Assembly: GCA_913050115.1 (NCBI GenBank) | Contig: CAJWZU010000005.1 | Location: 1 to 64,000, forward strand | Reading direction: 5' to 3' | Source: an uncultured Cellvibrionales bacterium | Lineage (GTDB): Bacteria; Pseudomonadota; Gammaproteobacteria; Pseudomonadales; Cellvibrionaceae | Length of the DNA: 64,000 nucleotides | Part shown: positions 28,581-38,132 of the stretch, one piece after another | Layout of the letters: the number at the start of each line of letters is the position of its first letter | Numbering within the stretch: position 1 is the stretch's first letter | Notes under the pieces: generated by a model | What the model saw: only the letters and a program-made list of their open reading frames with translations | The model's database searches: none | What the model was told of the DNA's origin: nothing | Program-made: the position numbers and the translations under genes

Positions 28581-28862
28581 ATGAATACGAAACTCATTTT
28601 GACGCTACTTGTACTGCCACTTATGACGGCTTGCGCGGGTACAGACACTTATCGTAACAGCTGCAAAATTGAGATCGATGCTGCTTGGAACGAGTTGGAT
28701 ATACTGTCCAGCGATGGCTTCTCTGGCAGTGTTAGCTACAGTAAAGCCTTCGGATTGATGACGTCTGCCAAAACTATGCAAACCGTCGAGAAATATGATA
28801 ACTGTGTAGGGCAAGCCAAAAAAGCACGCTATTACATGAACCAAGCGCGACAAGGAAAGTAG
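28581..28862 (+). CDS. Small lipoprotein, unknown function
   Basis: This 93-residue protein has a lipoprotein signal peptide: charged start, hydrophobic core LILTLLVLPL and the lipobox LMTAC with the acylated Cys at position 18. The mature part is mostly helical with two further cysteines (NSCKIE and DNCVGQ) that could form a disulfide. I recognise no family. It lies 10 bases before a small membrane protein gene with which it is probably cotranscribed. Confidence 0.7.
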   Translation: MNTKLILTLLVLPLMTACAGTDTYRNSCKIEIDAAWNELDILSSDGFSGSVSYSKAFGLMTSAKTMQTVEKYDNCVGQAKKARYYMNQARQGK

Positions 28863-28872
28863 AGAATACAGT

Positions 28873-29127
28873 ATGGAATTTAACGATAAAGAGCAGCGCC
28901 TAATTCAGTCGGCACACAAAAAAGTAAAACAAACAGCACTAATGCGAATACTAATAATGATCGCCTTGGCAATATCGGCGATACTGGTGCTTTCAGGCCA
29001 ACTGGACACTCGAGCACTGAGTGGTATCGCGCTAATGCTAGTGGCTATAGCGGTTGGCCAGCCGAATATTGTTAAAGGCCCTAGCTATGAAGAGCTACTA
29101 ACCCTGCTACAAAAAAAACGTAAATAA
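28873..29127 (+). CDS. Small two-helix membrane protein, unknown function
   Basis: This 84-residue protein has a basic amphipathic start (residues 1-22), two hydrophobic helices (about 24-42 and 48-65) and a basic C terminus ending QKKRK, so both ends should face the cytoplasm. It follows the small lipoprotein gene after 10 bases. No family recognised. Confidence 0.65.
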   Translation: MEFNDKEQRLIQSAHKKVKQTALMRILIMIALAISAILVLSGQLDTRALSGIALMLVAIAVGQPNIVKGPSYEELLTLLQKKRK

Positions 29128-29139
29128 TTATTAATTGAC

Positions 29140-29643
29140 TCAGGCCATAAGACTTCGTGTTGAGTTAGGCCGCTGATATTCTATCGTCGGCTTGCGGTGT
29201 ATTACTGGCAATAATGACTTTGCGTAAGCTTCACAGGCGTCTAAATAACCGCCGCCTGTTAGTGCTCGAATTGATTTTGACCAATGTAAAAACTCAAGCT
29301 GTGGCAATGCATAAGCCACTTCATATTTACTCAACCAAAATTCCAGTGGCAACGTCGATTCCACTTCGCACCAATAGCCTTTAACGTCTTTTTTTGACTG
29401 TATCAGTTCACCATCACGATAGCGATTTTCTAGGCCGCGATAAGAAAACGGCAGACGGCCTTGGTCGGACAGGTAGTTGCCAATGTTTTTCAACGATAGG
29501 TGCAAACGCTCTACTTGAGTGTCAATCAACTGTCCGCGCGGACTACCCGCACGATACCAAGGGGAGCTTTTGGGCTCGGGCTGCTCAACGGCAGGGCGGG
29601 CATCCACTTCAGAAAACAACTGTAAACAAATTAAATAGCGCAA
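29140..29643 (-). CDS. Hypothetical protein with possible signal peptide
   Basis: Three consecutive TTG codons (29649-29641) follow directly on a clear AGGAG ribosome binding site at 29654-29650. The third has the best spacing (6 bases), so I take it as the start; using the first adds two residues. The product has a short hydrophobic N terminus (LLRYLICLQLF) that may be a signal peptide, then a soluble domain of about 145 residues containing two Cys and several Trp/Tyr (KGYWCEVES, EFLHWSKSIRAL, LDACEAYAKSL). I recognise no family. It converges with the small membrane protein gene, 12 bases from its end. Confidence 0.6.
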   Translation of the reverse strand: MRYLICLQLFSEVDARPAVEQPEPKSSPWYRAGSPRGQLIDTQVERLHLSLKNIGNYLSDQGRLPFSYRGLENRYRDGELIQSKKDVKGYWCEVESTLPLEFWLSKYEVAYALPQLEFLHWSKSIRALTGGGYLDACEAYAKSLLPVIHRKPTIEYQRPNSTRSLMA

Positions 29644-29713
29644 CAACAACTCCTGGAATTAATGCCTTAAAGACGGCAAGGTCTCTATTCTACAAGATGT
29701 TTTACATGCCAGC

Positions 29714-29750
29714 AAAAAAAGCCGCTGTTAACAAGTGATGGCGGCTTTTT
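29714..29750 (-). terminator. Intrinsic terminator of the RND efflux operon
   Basis: On the minus strand AAAAAGCCGC and GCGGCTTTTT form a 10-bp stem around a 16-base loop, followed by further T residues, starting a few bases after the pump's stop codon. The sequence also has an A-run on the other side and could work in both directions. Confidence 0.85.
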
Positions 29751-29752
29751 AT

Positions 29753-32700
29753 TCAACTGAAAGATTGCTCGTCATCAATAACAACTTTTTCGGGCCTTAT
29801 TTTACGCCAAGTCATACGCGCACCTATTTTAGTACCCAATAAATACAAGCTTGGCACTAATATCAACGTCACGCTGGTGGCAAACAGTACTCCAAAGGAT
29901 AACGAGATTACCATTGGAATCAAAAACTGCGCCTGCAAGCTAGTCTCAAATAATATCGGCATTAAACCAATAAAGGTGGTCAGCGACGTTAAGATAATGG
30001 CGCGAAAGCGGTCGCGACCGGCATTAGTAACCGCCTCTAATGCTGTCTTGCCCTGCGCACGCAATTGATTAATACGATCGAGCAATACCAAGTTATCGTT
30101 CACCACAACTCCCGCGCAGGCCAGAAAGCCCAAGATCGACAGCATACTAATGTTGTGCTCGCCCATAATTAGATGGCCGATAATAGCGCCCATAAAGCCA
30201 AACGGAATGGCAGTAAGAATCAGCAACGGCTGCGCATAGGAACGAAAAGCTATGGCCATAAGCGCATAGATAACGAACAGTGACATAATAAAGCCCTTCA
30301 CCATGGACGCCCCGAACTCCGACTGACTTTTCATATTACCGTCCACTTGCAAGCTAAACCCCGCAAACTGTCGCTGCCAGTCGGCGCTGTTCGCCGCTTT
30401 TAATGCGACTACCGTTTGGGCAGCGTCAAAACCGTCATCAAGTTCTGCGGTAATAGAAATATTACGCTTACGATCGATGCGCTGAATAGAGGTAAAGCCC
30501 GGCACCATGTCAATTTCAGCAACACTAGTTAAAGGTATTTCGACCCCATCTTTACTGCGAATTCGCATTGAGCCCAGCTGATCAAGGCTATTACGTTCAG
30601 CTACAGGGTAACGCAGCATTACCTTTACATCTTCGCGCGCGCGCGGAATGCGCTGCACTTCTTCACCGTAAAATCCCTGTCGAACCTGCGCAGCAATGTC
30701 GCGCTGGCTTATACCAAGAGTGTTGGCATACGGCTTAGCGCTCAACTCAACTTCAGTACGGGCGGTATCGAGGCTAGAGCGCACATTGAATACACCAGGG
30801 TAGGAGGCAAGGGCCTTAGTAACATTGTCGACCGCTGCGCGTTGACTGCCTAAATCATTAGCAAGAACACTCAAATTTAATCGAATGTCAGCATCAGCCC
30901 GAGCAATATTCCAGTCGAGGGAATAAGTTTTTGCGGTCGGTAGCGGACCAATTAATTCGCGCATGCGGCCAGCCAATTGTTCTGGTGAAATAAGTCTCTT
31001 ATCACCGCCCTCCATACCAACAAACACAAAAATTGTATTGTCTGTAGCAGACTGTGAAATCTCGGTAATAAAAGGCTGGTCATCATTTAATGCTAGCATC
31101 TGTGAGTCCACCCGAAGAATTTCGGCTGCCTCACTCACGCGCTGAGCAATAGCCCGAGTTTCATAAAAAGGCGAACCCTCGGGCATAGTAATATTTACGA
31201 TAACAGCATCGCTAGGCACGTTGGGCAAAAAGCTACTGGTAAACCAATTTCCAGCAACCACTGCAATCGACAACAAAAATGCAATTAAAAATGCACTCGC
31301 CGTAGCGACGCAATTGTTGAGCATTTTGCTCAGTGCCGGCTGATAATAATGATCGCCTATATGCGCCAAGCCGCCAGCGAATTTAGCTCGAATTTGGGCT
31401 AGCTTACGCAGTGGTAAATATTGACTTTCACGTTCGGGCTTTAGATGTGCCAAATGTGATGGCAATATAAACATTGATTCAATGAGTGAAAACAGCAGAC
31501 AAAGAATAACCACCATCCCCATAGGTTTGGTCATGGCGATCATGGCCGGCGGCGCATCTAAAAATGGTAAGAAGAAAATCATAGTGCTGATCACAGCAAA
31601 AAAAACCGGTAATGCTACCCGCTTGGCGCCTCCTGCCGCTGCGGCGTTACCGTGTAAACCATCTTGCTGACGAGAATAAATACTTTCACCGACAATAATT
31701 GCGTCATCGACAACAATTCCAAGCACCATTAAAAATGCAAACATCGATATCATGTTAATGCTGACATCAAAGTATGGCAAAAGCCAAAGTGCGCCACAGA
31801 AGGCGGTAGTTATTCCCACGCAGACCCAAATTGCCAATGCCGGGCGCAGAAATAGCATCAGGACAATAAACACTAACAGTAAACCGCTAACAGTATTATC
31901 GAGTAATAAACCAAGTCGACTATCAAATAACTCCTTCATTTCAAATGTTATTGCCACCGTCATGCCCGCTGGTAACAACTTACTGGCCTGGTCAATATAA
32001 TCGCGTACTTCCTGACTGGTTTGAATAACATCAGGGTTGTCGCCGAGATAGGCCCGTATATAAAGCGCAGGCTTATCATCAAACCGCATATCCACATCTT
32101 GATCAGAAAAACTGTCATCGATAGCAGCGATTTCTCCCAGTAATAACTGACTGCCGTCGGCACGGCTGACTATCACAATATCGGCAAAATCATCGGCATT
32201 GTAAGCCTGACTTCTCGACTGAACTTGTATATCACCGTGTCGCGATTTTATCAGTCCGGCCGGTAAATTTAATGACGAGTTACGAATAGCCACGGCCACT
32301 TGATCAAAGGTTAAATTATAACGACGCATTGAGTACTCAGAAATCTCGATACTCACTTCGTCGGCACGCATACCCCGAATTTCAACCAAGGCTATGCCAT
32401 CGAGCAGTGATATATCATCGCGTACTTGTTGTGCGTGTTCTTTTAATACGCGTTCATCAACATCGCCGTAAATCACCAAAAACATTAATTCAATACGGCG
32501 CAAGCGGCGTTTTACAGTGGCACGTTCGGCGTTACCGGGAAACGTAATAACGGCATCAACTTTCGCTTTTATTTCATTGAGAACTTTTTCCGAATCATAG
32601 CCTTCAATGATTTCGGCATTAACACTGCTATAACCTTGATTGGAGCTAGATTTGATCTGATAGATGCCACTGACATCGGCAATTGATTCCTCTATACGTA

Positions 32701-32896
32701 CCGTAATCTGCTGCTCAACCTCACTCGGGCCTGCGCCAGGATAAGCCATACTAATTTCAACAAAGTTTTGTTCACGAGTAGGGAAAACCTCTTTATTGAT
32801 TGTTTTTAAACTAAACAGGGCACCGATAATTATCGACAGCATCAACAAATTTGCTGCAATAGCGTTCTCAGTAAACCACTGAATTAAACGACTCAC
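29753..32896 (-). CDS. RND-family multidrug/solute efflux pump, inner-membrane subunit
   Basis: This 1047-residue AcrB-type transporter starts with GTG, overlapping the adaptor gene's stop by 4 bases (GTGA). It opens with the family's first helix (TENAIAANLLMLSIIIGALFSL), has a large periplasmic loop, helices 2-6 (about 330-480) containing LGIVVDDAIIVGE with the acidic pair of the proton relay, a second periplasmic loop, and a second helical set ending near residue 1025. The type belongs to the AcrB/MexB-like HAE branch rather than the metal-pump branch, whose substrate motifs I do not see. No outer-membrane factor is encoded next to it, so a TolC-like protein must come from elsewhere. Confidence 0.93.
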   Translation of the reverse strand: MSRLIQWFTENAIAANLLMLSIIIGALFSLKTINKEVFPTREQNFVEISMAYPGAGPSEVEQQITVRIEESIADVSGIYQIKSSSNQGYSSVNAEIIEGYDSEKVLNEIKAKVDAVITFPGNAERATVKRRLRRIELMFLVIYGDVDERVLKEHAQQVRDDISLLDGIALVEIRGMRADEVSIEISEYSMRRYNLTFDQVAVAIRNSSLNLPAGLIKSRHGDIQVQSRSQAYNADDFADIVIVSRADGSQLLLGEIAAIDDSFSDQDVDMRFDDKPALYIRAYLGDNPDVIQTSQEVRDYIDQASKLLPAGMTVAITFEMKELFDSRLGLLLDNTVSGLLLVFIVLMLFLRPALAIWVCVGITTAFCGALWLLPYFDVSINMISMFAFLMVLGIVVDDAIIVGESIYSRQQDGLHGNAAAAGGAKRVALPVFFAVISTMIFFLPFLDAPPAMIAMTKPMGMVVILCLLFSLIESMFILPSHLAHLKPERESQYLPLRKLAQIRAKFAGGLAHIGDHYYQPALSKMLNNCVATASAFLIAFLLSIAVVAGNWFTSSFLPNVPSDAVIVNITMPEGSPFYETRAIAQRVSEAAEILRVDSQMLALNDDQPFITEISQSATDNTIFVFVGMEGGDKRLISPEQLAGRMRELIGPLPTAKTYSLDWNIARADADIRLNLSVLANDLGSQRAAVDNVTKALASYPGVFNVRSSLDTARTEVELSAKPYANTLGISQRDIAAQVRQGFYGEEVQRIPRAREDVKVMLRYPVAERNSLDQLGSMRIRSKDGVEIPLTSVAEIDMVPGFTSIQRIDRKRNISITAELDDGFDAAQTVVALKAANSADWQRQFAGFSLQVDGNMKSQSEFGASMVKGFIMSLFVIYALMAIAFRSYAQPLLILTAIPFGFMGAIIGHLIMGEHNISMLSILGFLACAGVVVNDNLVLLDRINQLRAQGKTALEAVTNAGRDRFRAIILTSLTTFIGLMPILFETSLQAQFLIPMVISLSFGVLFATSVTLILVPSLYLLGTKIGARMTWRKIRPEKVVIDDEQSFS

Positions 32897-34137
32897 GATT
32901 TCTCCTCAGTGGTTAATACTTCACTCGGAGCAATATCATTATTATTTTCTTTGTTTAAAAGTTTTGAGTTAACGACAACGCCAGGAGCAATATAGCTTTG
33001 TTTGCCCACAACTATTTCTGTACCTGCGGCAATGTCGGCACGAATCCATATCTGCTCGGTGGTTTTAAACAGCACTTCTACCTGCGCTGCCACAACCTCT
33101 TTTTTACCCGCAACATTTTTTTCTAGGCGATAAATTTTATCGCGCTTAAAAACGGCATCGCGCGGTAAAATGATGACATTATCAACTTGACGCCCATCAA
33201 TTTCGGCCTCAACGAAAAGACCAACAATTAGCGGCACCGCACGACTAACATCGGTAGCGGCAATAAATGGATCACTAACCTCAGCCACGGCATAATACAT
33301 ACGCGAGCGAGTATCGATGCTGGCGTCGGTGCGGGCAATATGTCCCTGCCAAGAATACGACTGGCCGCCAATCACACCTTTAATTTTAACGGCGGGGCCA
33401 AGGTTCTCTAGGCTAGAATTGAAACCCAATGGTAAATCAACCAAGGCCGCCTGGCGGTCGGACAGCGGCAGGCGAATCTCGGCACTGGCAGTATCGTAAA
33501 CGGTAGCGATACGAGTACCTGGGGTAACGTACTGCCCTAGATCGACAAATATCTCACGGATGCGACCAGCAAAAGGCACCGTAATACGGGTGCGTTCTAG
33601 ATCTAACAGCGCTTGATTTAAATCGGCTTGCGCTGACACTAGGCCGGCTTCGGCAGCAGCGAGTTGCGGCTTGCGCAAAAACAATGCATTAGACTCGGCA
33701 TTGCCGAGTTCGCGCCACTCGCGCTTAGCCTGACGCACGCGTCCGCGTTCGGTCGACAGCAATTGCTCGGCATTGGACACCTTCGCGGTAGCTCGTTTGT
33801 GGGCAAAACTGTAATCGCGGTCGTCAATTTGAACCAGTGACTCACCCTCGGTAAAAAAACCACCATCGACAAAGTCGGCATCAACCGAGGTAACTCGGCC
33901 ACCCACTTGTGCCACTAAATCTATTTCGCGGCGTGGTGCCACTGTACCCTGACTGTACACTTCTAGCCGCTGCGTACTCGGCTCAGCGATAACTACCTGT
34001 ACCTCGGGTAGTTTTACCTCTTCCTGTGGCAAAGGTACTGGAGCCGGTTTAATGGTCGCCACGACCACCACGGCTAAAAGACCTGGACCTAATATTTTTA
34101 CTGTCAGAGGAATACGCTGCCACCAATTCACTGTCAC
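32893..34137 (-). CDS. RND efflux periplasmic adaptor subunit (membrane fusion protein)
   Basis: This 414-residue protein has an N-terminal membrane anchor (about residues 12-30), a biotinyl-lipoyl half motif GTVAPRREIDLVAQVGGRV near 78-96, a coiled-coil hairpin (about 120-190) and the second half motif ITVPFAGRIREIFVDLGQYV, then beta-barrel domains. It links the pump to an outer-membrane channel. Two GTG codons (34137 and 34131) are possible starts; the second is better spaced from GGAGA. It is the first gene of the operon and overlaps the pump gene by 4 bases. A perfect 8-bp inverted repeat 56 bases upstream may be its operator. Confidence 0.92.
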   Translation of the reverse strand: MTVNWWQRIPLTVKILGPGLLAVVVVATIKPAPVPLPQEEVKLPEVQVVIAEPSTQRLEVYSQGTVAPRREIDLVAQVGGRVTSVDADFVDGGFFTEGESLVQIDDRDYSFAHKRATAKVSNAEQLLSTERGRVRQAKREWRELGNAESNALFLRKPQLAAAEAGLVSAQADLNQALLDLERTRITVPFAGRIREIFVDLGQYVTPGTRIATVYDTASAEIRLPLSDRQAALVDLPLGFNSSLENLGPAVKIKGVIGGQSYSWQGHIARTDASIDTRSRMYYAVAEVSDPFIAATDVSRAVPLIVGLFVEAEIDGRQVDNVIILPRDAVFKRDKIYRLEKNVAGKKEVVAAQVEVLFKTTEQIWIRADIAAGTEIVVGKQSYIAPGVVVNSKLLNKENNNDIAPSEVLTTEEKS

Positions 34138-34192
34138 TCTCCATTACTCAAAAATTTTCAGGCGTAACCATACGCTGAGCTGAAGTAAAAGT

Positions 34193-34214
34193 TCAGTTAA
34201 AAAATGTTAACTGA
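34193..34214. promoter_or_regulatory. Perfect palindrome upstream of the RND operon, candidate operator
   Basis: TCAGTTAA (34193-34200) and TTAACTGA (34207-34214) flank a 6-base centre. The site is 56 bases upstream of the adaptor gene's start, where a TetR-, MarR- or LysR-type regulator of an efflux operon would bind. No regulator gene is adjacent. Confidence 0.45.
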
Positions 34215-34219
34215 TGATT

Positions 34220-34283
34220 TTTCACTATAAATCGTAATAGGCGGCAGTGTTGGTCACTGGTCCTATTTCGATTTACAGTGAAA
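34220..34283. repeat. Long inverted repeat (22-base arms) between the RND operon and tex
   Basis: The arms 34220-34241 and 34262-34283 are inverse copies of each other at 20 of 22 positions, starting TTTCACT and ending AGTGAAA. The 20-base centre holds a further small inverted pair (CAGTG/CACTG). The element lies in the divergent promoter region, 42 bases before the tex start codon. Confidence 0.85.
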
Positions 34284-34325
34284 TTACGCATAATGAGCCA
34301 ATCAATGGAACACGGATAAGACTGC

Positions 34326-36665
34326 ATGACCGCTATCGCCAACAACATCACTCGTCGCATTGCTACCGAACTCAATGTCCAGCAACAACAAGTTGCTGCT
34401 GCAATAGCCCTCTTAGATGGAGGCGCGACGGTCCCGTTTATCTCCCGCTACCGAAAAGAGGTCACCGGCGGCCTCGATGACACCCACATGCGGAATCTGG
34501 AAGAGCGACTGCGCTATTTGCGCGAGCTAGAGGACAGGCGCAGTGCTATTCTTAAAAGCATCGATGAGCAGGACAAGCTAACGCCTGAGCTGAGTGCCAG
34601 TATCACCGCCGCCGATACCAAGAATCGCCTCGAAGACTTGTATCTACCTTATAAAAAGAAGCGTCGTACCAAGGGCCAGATCGCCATAGAGGCGGGCCTT
34701 GAACCTCTAGCATCCAAACTACTAGCCGACCCGAGCCTGCATCCCGAAGTCGAGGCGGCCAAGTTCCTCAATGCAGAGCACAAAATCGCTGATGTAAAAA
34801 CCGCCCTCGATGGCGCCAAATACATATTGATGGAGAAGTTCAGCGAAGACGCCGAACTGTTAGGCCGGCTGCGCGATTTTTTGAAAGTCGAGGGCGATGT
34901 TACCGCCCGGGTCATGGATGGCAAAGAGGGCGACACCTCGCAAGAAGTACAAAAATACCGAGACTATTTCGAGCATATAGAACCGTTAAAGAACATGCCT
35001 TCACACCGAGCTCTGGCAGTATTTCGCGGCCGCAACGAAGGCATATTGAGTATCGACATCACCGTCGGCGACTCGCTCGACCGCAAGGTGTCACACCCGT
35101 GCGAGGGGATGGTGGCCGAGCATTGGCAAGTTAGGGATAAGGGCCGCGCCGCCGACAAATGGCTGGCAGAAGTCGTGCGCTGGACCTGGCGGGTGAAACT
35201 GTTGACTCACCTAGAAACCGATTTGCTGGGCCAGCTGCGCGAGCGCGCTGAAGAAGGCGCCATCAATGTATTTGCCGACAACCTGAAAGACTTACTGTTG
35301 GCTGCACCGGCCGGTCAAAAAGCTACTATTGGCCTAGACCCAGGTATGCGCACCGGTGTTAAGGTGGCGGTGGTCGATGCCACAGGCAAGGTGCTGGATC
35401 ACTGCGCGATATTCCCGACCCCACCGCAGAACAAAATACGTGAATCTGAGGCTGTACTGGTTAACCTCTGTCGCAAATATAATGTCGGCCTGATTGCTAT
35501 CGGCAACGGCACTGCCAGTCGTGAGACCGATAAATTTGTCGGCGATATGCTGAAAAATCACGATGATATCAACGCCCAAAAAGTGATCGTCAATGAGGCC
35601 GGCGCCTCTATTTATTCCGCCTCAGAATTTGCCGCTAAGGAATTCCCCGATTTAGATGTCACCATTCGCGGCGCCATCTCCATCGCTCGCCGCCTGCAGG
35701 ATCCACTGGCCGAATTGGTTAAAATCGAGCCGAAAGCGATCGGCGTCGGTCAGTATCAGCACGACGTATCGCAGAGCCAACTGTCGCGTTCGCTAGTTGC
35801 TGTAGTCGAGGACTGTGTAAATGCTGTCGGGGTCGAAGTAAACACCGCTTCCAGCGCTTTACTGGCTCACGTATCTGGTCTAAACAAGACAATTGCCGAC
35901 AACATCGTCGAATATCGCGACACTAACGGCGTATTTAAATCGCGCGCCGAACTTAAGAAGGTTTCCCGCTTTGGCGCCAAAACCTTCGAGCAGGCAGCGG
36001 GCTTTTTACGCGTAGCGGGCGGAGTTAACCCCCTCGACGCCTCGGCGGTGCACCCCGAAACTTACTCAGTAGTGCAGCAGATCGCCAAGATCAATGGTCG
36101 TGAAATCAAAGGCCTAATCGGCGATTCCAGCTTTTTGCGAGGCCTTAAAGCCATCGACTACGCTGACGATACCTTTGGCCTACCTACGGTCACAGACATT
36201 ATCACCGAACTCGATAAACCCGGCCGCGACCCGCGCCCAGAGTTTAAAACGGCCAAACTAATGGATGGCGTTGAGAAGATCAGTGATTTGGCTGAATCGA
36301 TGATTTTAGAAGGCACGGTTACCAATGTAACGAACTTCGGCGCTTTTATTGATATCGGCGTACATCAAGACGGTTTAGTGCATATATCCGCTTTATCGCA
36401 CACATTCGTGAAAGATCCGCGTGAAGTGGTTAAAGCCGGTGACATTGTTAAAGTGAAAGTGATGGAGGTGGATGCCGACCGCAAAAGGATTGCACTCAGC
36501 ATGCGCATGAGCGACGAACCCGGCGAAAAGCAGCAGGGCAGCGGCGAGCGAGGTGGCGCCAAACGCGCCCAAAGTTACAACAAACAGAGCAAAAAGCAAA
36601 CGCCGCAAGCGGGTAGCGGCATGGGTTCTATGGGTGCACTATTGGCGCAGGCTCTGAAAAAGTAA
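34326..36665 (+). CDS. tex: Tex-family RNA-binding transcription accessory protein
   Basis: This 779-residue protein has the full Tex architecture: an N-terminal helical part, a YqgF/RNase-H-like domain ([19 protein letters not shown] near 330-350), a helix-hairpin-helix region ([17 protein letters not shown] and [15 protein letters not shown], near 515-565) and a C-terminal S1 RNA-binding domain from about residue 663 ([16 protein letters not shown]), followed by a basic low-complexity tail. Tex binds nucleic acids and influences transcription elongation and toxin gene expression in some pathogens. A degraded copy of the S1-coding 3' end follows directly downstream. Confidence 0.96.
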   Translation: MTAIANNITRRIATELNVQQQQVAAAIALLDGGATVPFISRYRKEVTGGLDDTHMRNLEERLRYLRELEDRRSAILKSIDEQDKLTPELSASITAADTKNRLEDLYLPYKKKRRTKGQIAIEAGLEPLASKLLADPSLHPEVEAAKFLNAEHKIADVKTALDGAKYILMEKFSEDAELLGRLRDFLKVEGDVTARVMDGKEGDTSQEVQKYRDYFEHIEPLKNMPSHRALAVFRGRNEGILSIDITVGDSLDRKVSHPCEGMVAEHWQVRDKGRAADKWLAEVVRWTWRVKLLTHLETDLLGQLRERAEEGAINVFADNLKDLLLAAPAGQKATIGLDPGMRTGVKVAVVDATGKVLDHCAIFPTPPQNKIRESEAVLVNLCRKYNVGLIAIGNGTASRETDKFVGDMLKNHDDINAQKVIVNEAGASIYSASEFAAKEFPDLDVTIRGAISIARRLQDPLAELVKIEPKAIGVGQYQHDVSQSQLSRSLVAVVEDCVNAVGVEVNTASSALLAHVSGLNKTIADNIVEYRDTNGVFKSRAELKKVSRFGAKTFEQAAGFLRVAGGVNPLDASAVHPETYSVVQQIAKINGREIKGLIGDSSFLRGLKAIDYADDTFGLPTVTDIITELDKPGRDPRPEFKTAKLMDGVEKISDLAESMILEGTVTNVTNFGAFIDIGVHQDGLVHISALSHTFVKDPREVVKAGDIVKVKVMEVDADRKRIALSMRMSDEPGEKQQGSGERGGAKRAQSYNKQSKKQTPQAGSGMGSMGALLAQALKK

Positions 36666-36679
36666 CACGCATAGTGTCT

Positions 36680-36930
36680 TTACTGGTATTGGCTTGCATC
36701 AGAGCGGTTTGGTGCAACTCTCTCTGCTACAGCATTATCGGACACCTTCGTGCAAGCCCCACACGAAGTGGTCAAAGCCGGCCCTCTCGTAAACAAACAG
36801 GGTTAAAGTGATGGAGGTGGCTGCCGACCGCAAGCGCATCGCACTCAGCATGCGCATAAACGACAAACCCGGCGAGAAGCAGCAGGGCAGCGACGCCAAT
36901 CGCCGCCCAAAGTTAGCACCAGCAGGTAGA
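36680..36930 (+). pseudogene. Decayed tandem copy of the tex 3' end (S1 domain)
   Basis: The 250 bases after tex repeat the end of the gene (roughly 36348-36580). For example GAAGTGGTCAAAGCCGG matches GAAGTGGTTAAAGCCGG, and CTCAGCATGCGCAT and GAGAAGCAGCAGGGCAGCG recur nearly exactly. Point changes, a small insertion near 36790-36800 and the loss of the upstream S1 start leave no usable frame. It arose by partial tandem duplication of tex. Confidence 0.88.
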
Positions 36931-36939
36931 TTATCAATC

Positions 36940-37512
36940 CTAGAGCGGCTTATAGCTAAATTTCTGCCCGGCAATAGCCGCCTCGTACATCAAACCGCCC
37001 AGCACATGGGTAAATACCGCATAGCCTTTAACGTAGCTAGCTCCGAGCTGCTTACCGCTATTAGGGCCTGTCGAGGCGCCTGCCGTGGTGCCTTTAGTAC
37101 CGGCTTGAGCCTGAGCGCCAGCGGTAATAGCCACGGCACTGGCGGTGGCATCAAATTCAAAGCTGCCCTGAGTAAATTCGTCAAAGGCGCGCTTATCCTT
37201 AAGAAATATCACCTGACTGAACGCCTGACCACCCAACTGCAAACCCCAAGACAACTTAAACAGTTTACTGTTACCCACCACTTTGCCCTGGCGATAAACC
37301 TGACCAGAGCCATAGGCGCCGCCAATGCCGACCCCGCCCTTACCTACCGTAGGAAAGATCGCATAGCCGTAGGAATCATTAAAGAATGGCTGCGCTACCG
37401 GCGATGCCTGAAAGCGCTTGATGACGCTAGAATAGTTCTCTTCGGCTGAGATGGCCGCGGAAAACAGCACGGTAAAAGTTACCATAAGAACGCTTAAACG
37501 GGAGAACAACAT
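36940..37512 (-). CDS. SYLF/YSC84-domain lipid-binding protein, secreted
   Basis: This 190-residue protein has a signal peptide (about 1-23, ending AAISA) and then the SYLF domain, with AIFPTVGKGGVGIGGAYGSG near 51-70, a LSWGLQLGGQAFSQVIFL strand and FDEFTQGSFEFDATASAVA. Eukaryotic SYLF proteins bind phosphoinositides; bacterial ones are periplasmic or surface proteins of unsettled function, often stress-related. It is transcribed toward the decayed tex copy, with its stop 10 bases past the copy's end. Confidence 0.88.
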   Translation of the reverse strand: MLFSRLSVLMVTFTVLFSAAISAEENYSSVIKRFQASPVAQPFFNDSYGYAIFPTVGKGGVGIGGAYGSGQVYRQGKVVGNSKLFKLSWGLQLGGQAFSQVIFLKDKRAFDEFTQGSFEFDATASAVAITAGAQAQAGTKGTTAGASTGPNSGKQLGASYVKGYAVFTHVLGGLMYEAAIAGQKFSYKPL

Positions 37513-37850
37513 AGCGAAAGTCCTGTTTCAAGTGAGCCAAATTAATAGAATAGCTCAAACACAGTAATGCACGTACGTTGAAGCGACATAAACAGTGCCG
37601 ATAATGAAAAAGATGGCATAGATCTGCCACTAATGTTCAACCTGGGGCCAGAATTGTAAACGTAAATAATTGCCACGCAGATAATTATGCGATCAGGCTG
37701 AACCGCTAAGCTCAGAATTTTAGGTATATATAGCTGCCGCCAAGTATCATATACAAGAATTGATGCTATCTAGCGAAACACTCAAACCTAGAATTTTAAT
37801 TTTTTGCCCCCAGATATGGGACAGATTATATTTACCCAAGGTGGCCCATT
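37513..37850. other. Divergent spacer between the SYLF gene and the gshA operon
   Basis: These 338 bases hold no gene. Both promoters should be here. The 8-base word GAATTTTA occurs twice (near 37715 and 37791). The GTG start at 37851 is preceded by an AAGGTGG ribosome binding site. Confidence 0.5.
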
Positions 37851-38132
37851 GTGAGCACAGTTTTTTTACTGCAAAATCAGCGCAAGCAATTACTCGGCAA
37901 AAGTGGCGACTGGCTAGATGGCCGCACCCCAGCCACTGTGTATCGCAGCGCTCACAAAGACGAAGCCCTGAACCAGCAGTTTGAAGCGGGTTCCAAAGAC
38001 TACAACCTGCGCATCACTATGATGGTGTGCGAACTTAACACCAAGAAGCAGCCAATTATAGACGCAGATAACCTACCCGAAGCTATCTGCCAAGCAGCTC
38101 TGCAAATAGACGAAAACGAGGGCAAACTGTGA
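37851..38132 (+). CDS. Small conserved-looking protein overlapping gshA
   Basis: This 93-residue soluble protein starts at GTG behind a strong AAGGTGG site. It has no signal peptide or helix of membrane type. Its stop codon overlaps the gshA start in GTGA, so the two are translationally coupled, suggesting a role connected with glutathione synthesis or its regulation. I do not recognise the family. Features are a basic N-terminal LLQNQRKQLLGKSGDW and an acidic C-terminal QIDENEG. Confidence 0.75.
   Translation: MSTVFLLQNQRKQLLGKSGDWLDGRTPATVYRSAHKDEALNQQFEAGSKDYNLRITMMVCELNTKKQPIIDADNLPEAICQAALQIDENEGKL

Noticed and set aside
29394-29738. 114-codon plus-strand frame opposite the hypothetical gene at 29.1-29.6 kb
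   Set aside because: It runs through a terminator region and has no ribosome binding site, whereas the minus-strand gene has AGGAG and a plausible N terminus.
36808-37449. 213-codon plus-strand frame after tex
   Set aside because: Its first part is the decayed tex S1 copy and the rest is antisense to the SYLF-domain gene; it is not a real gene.
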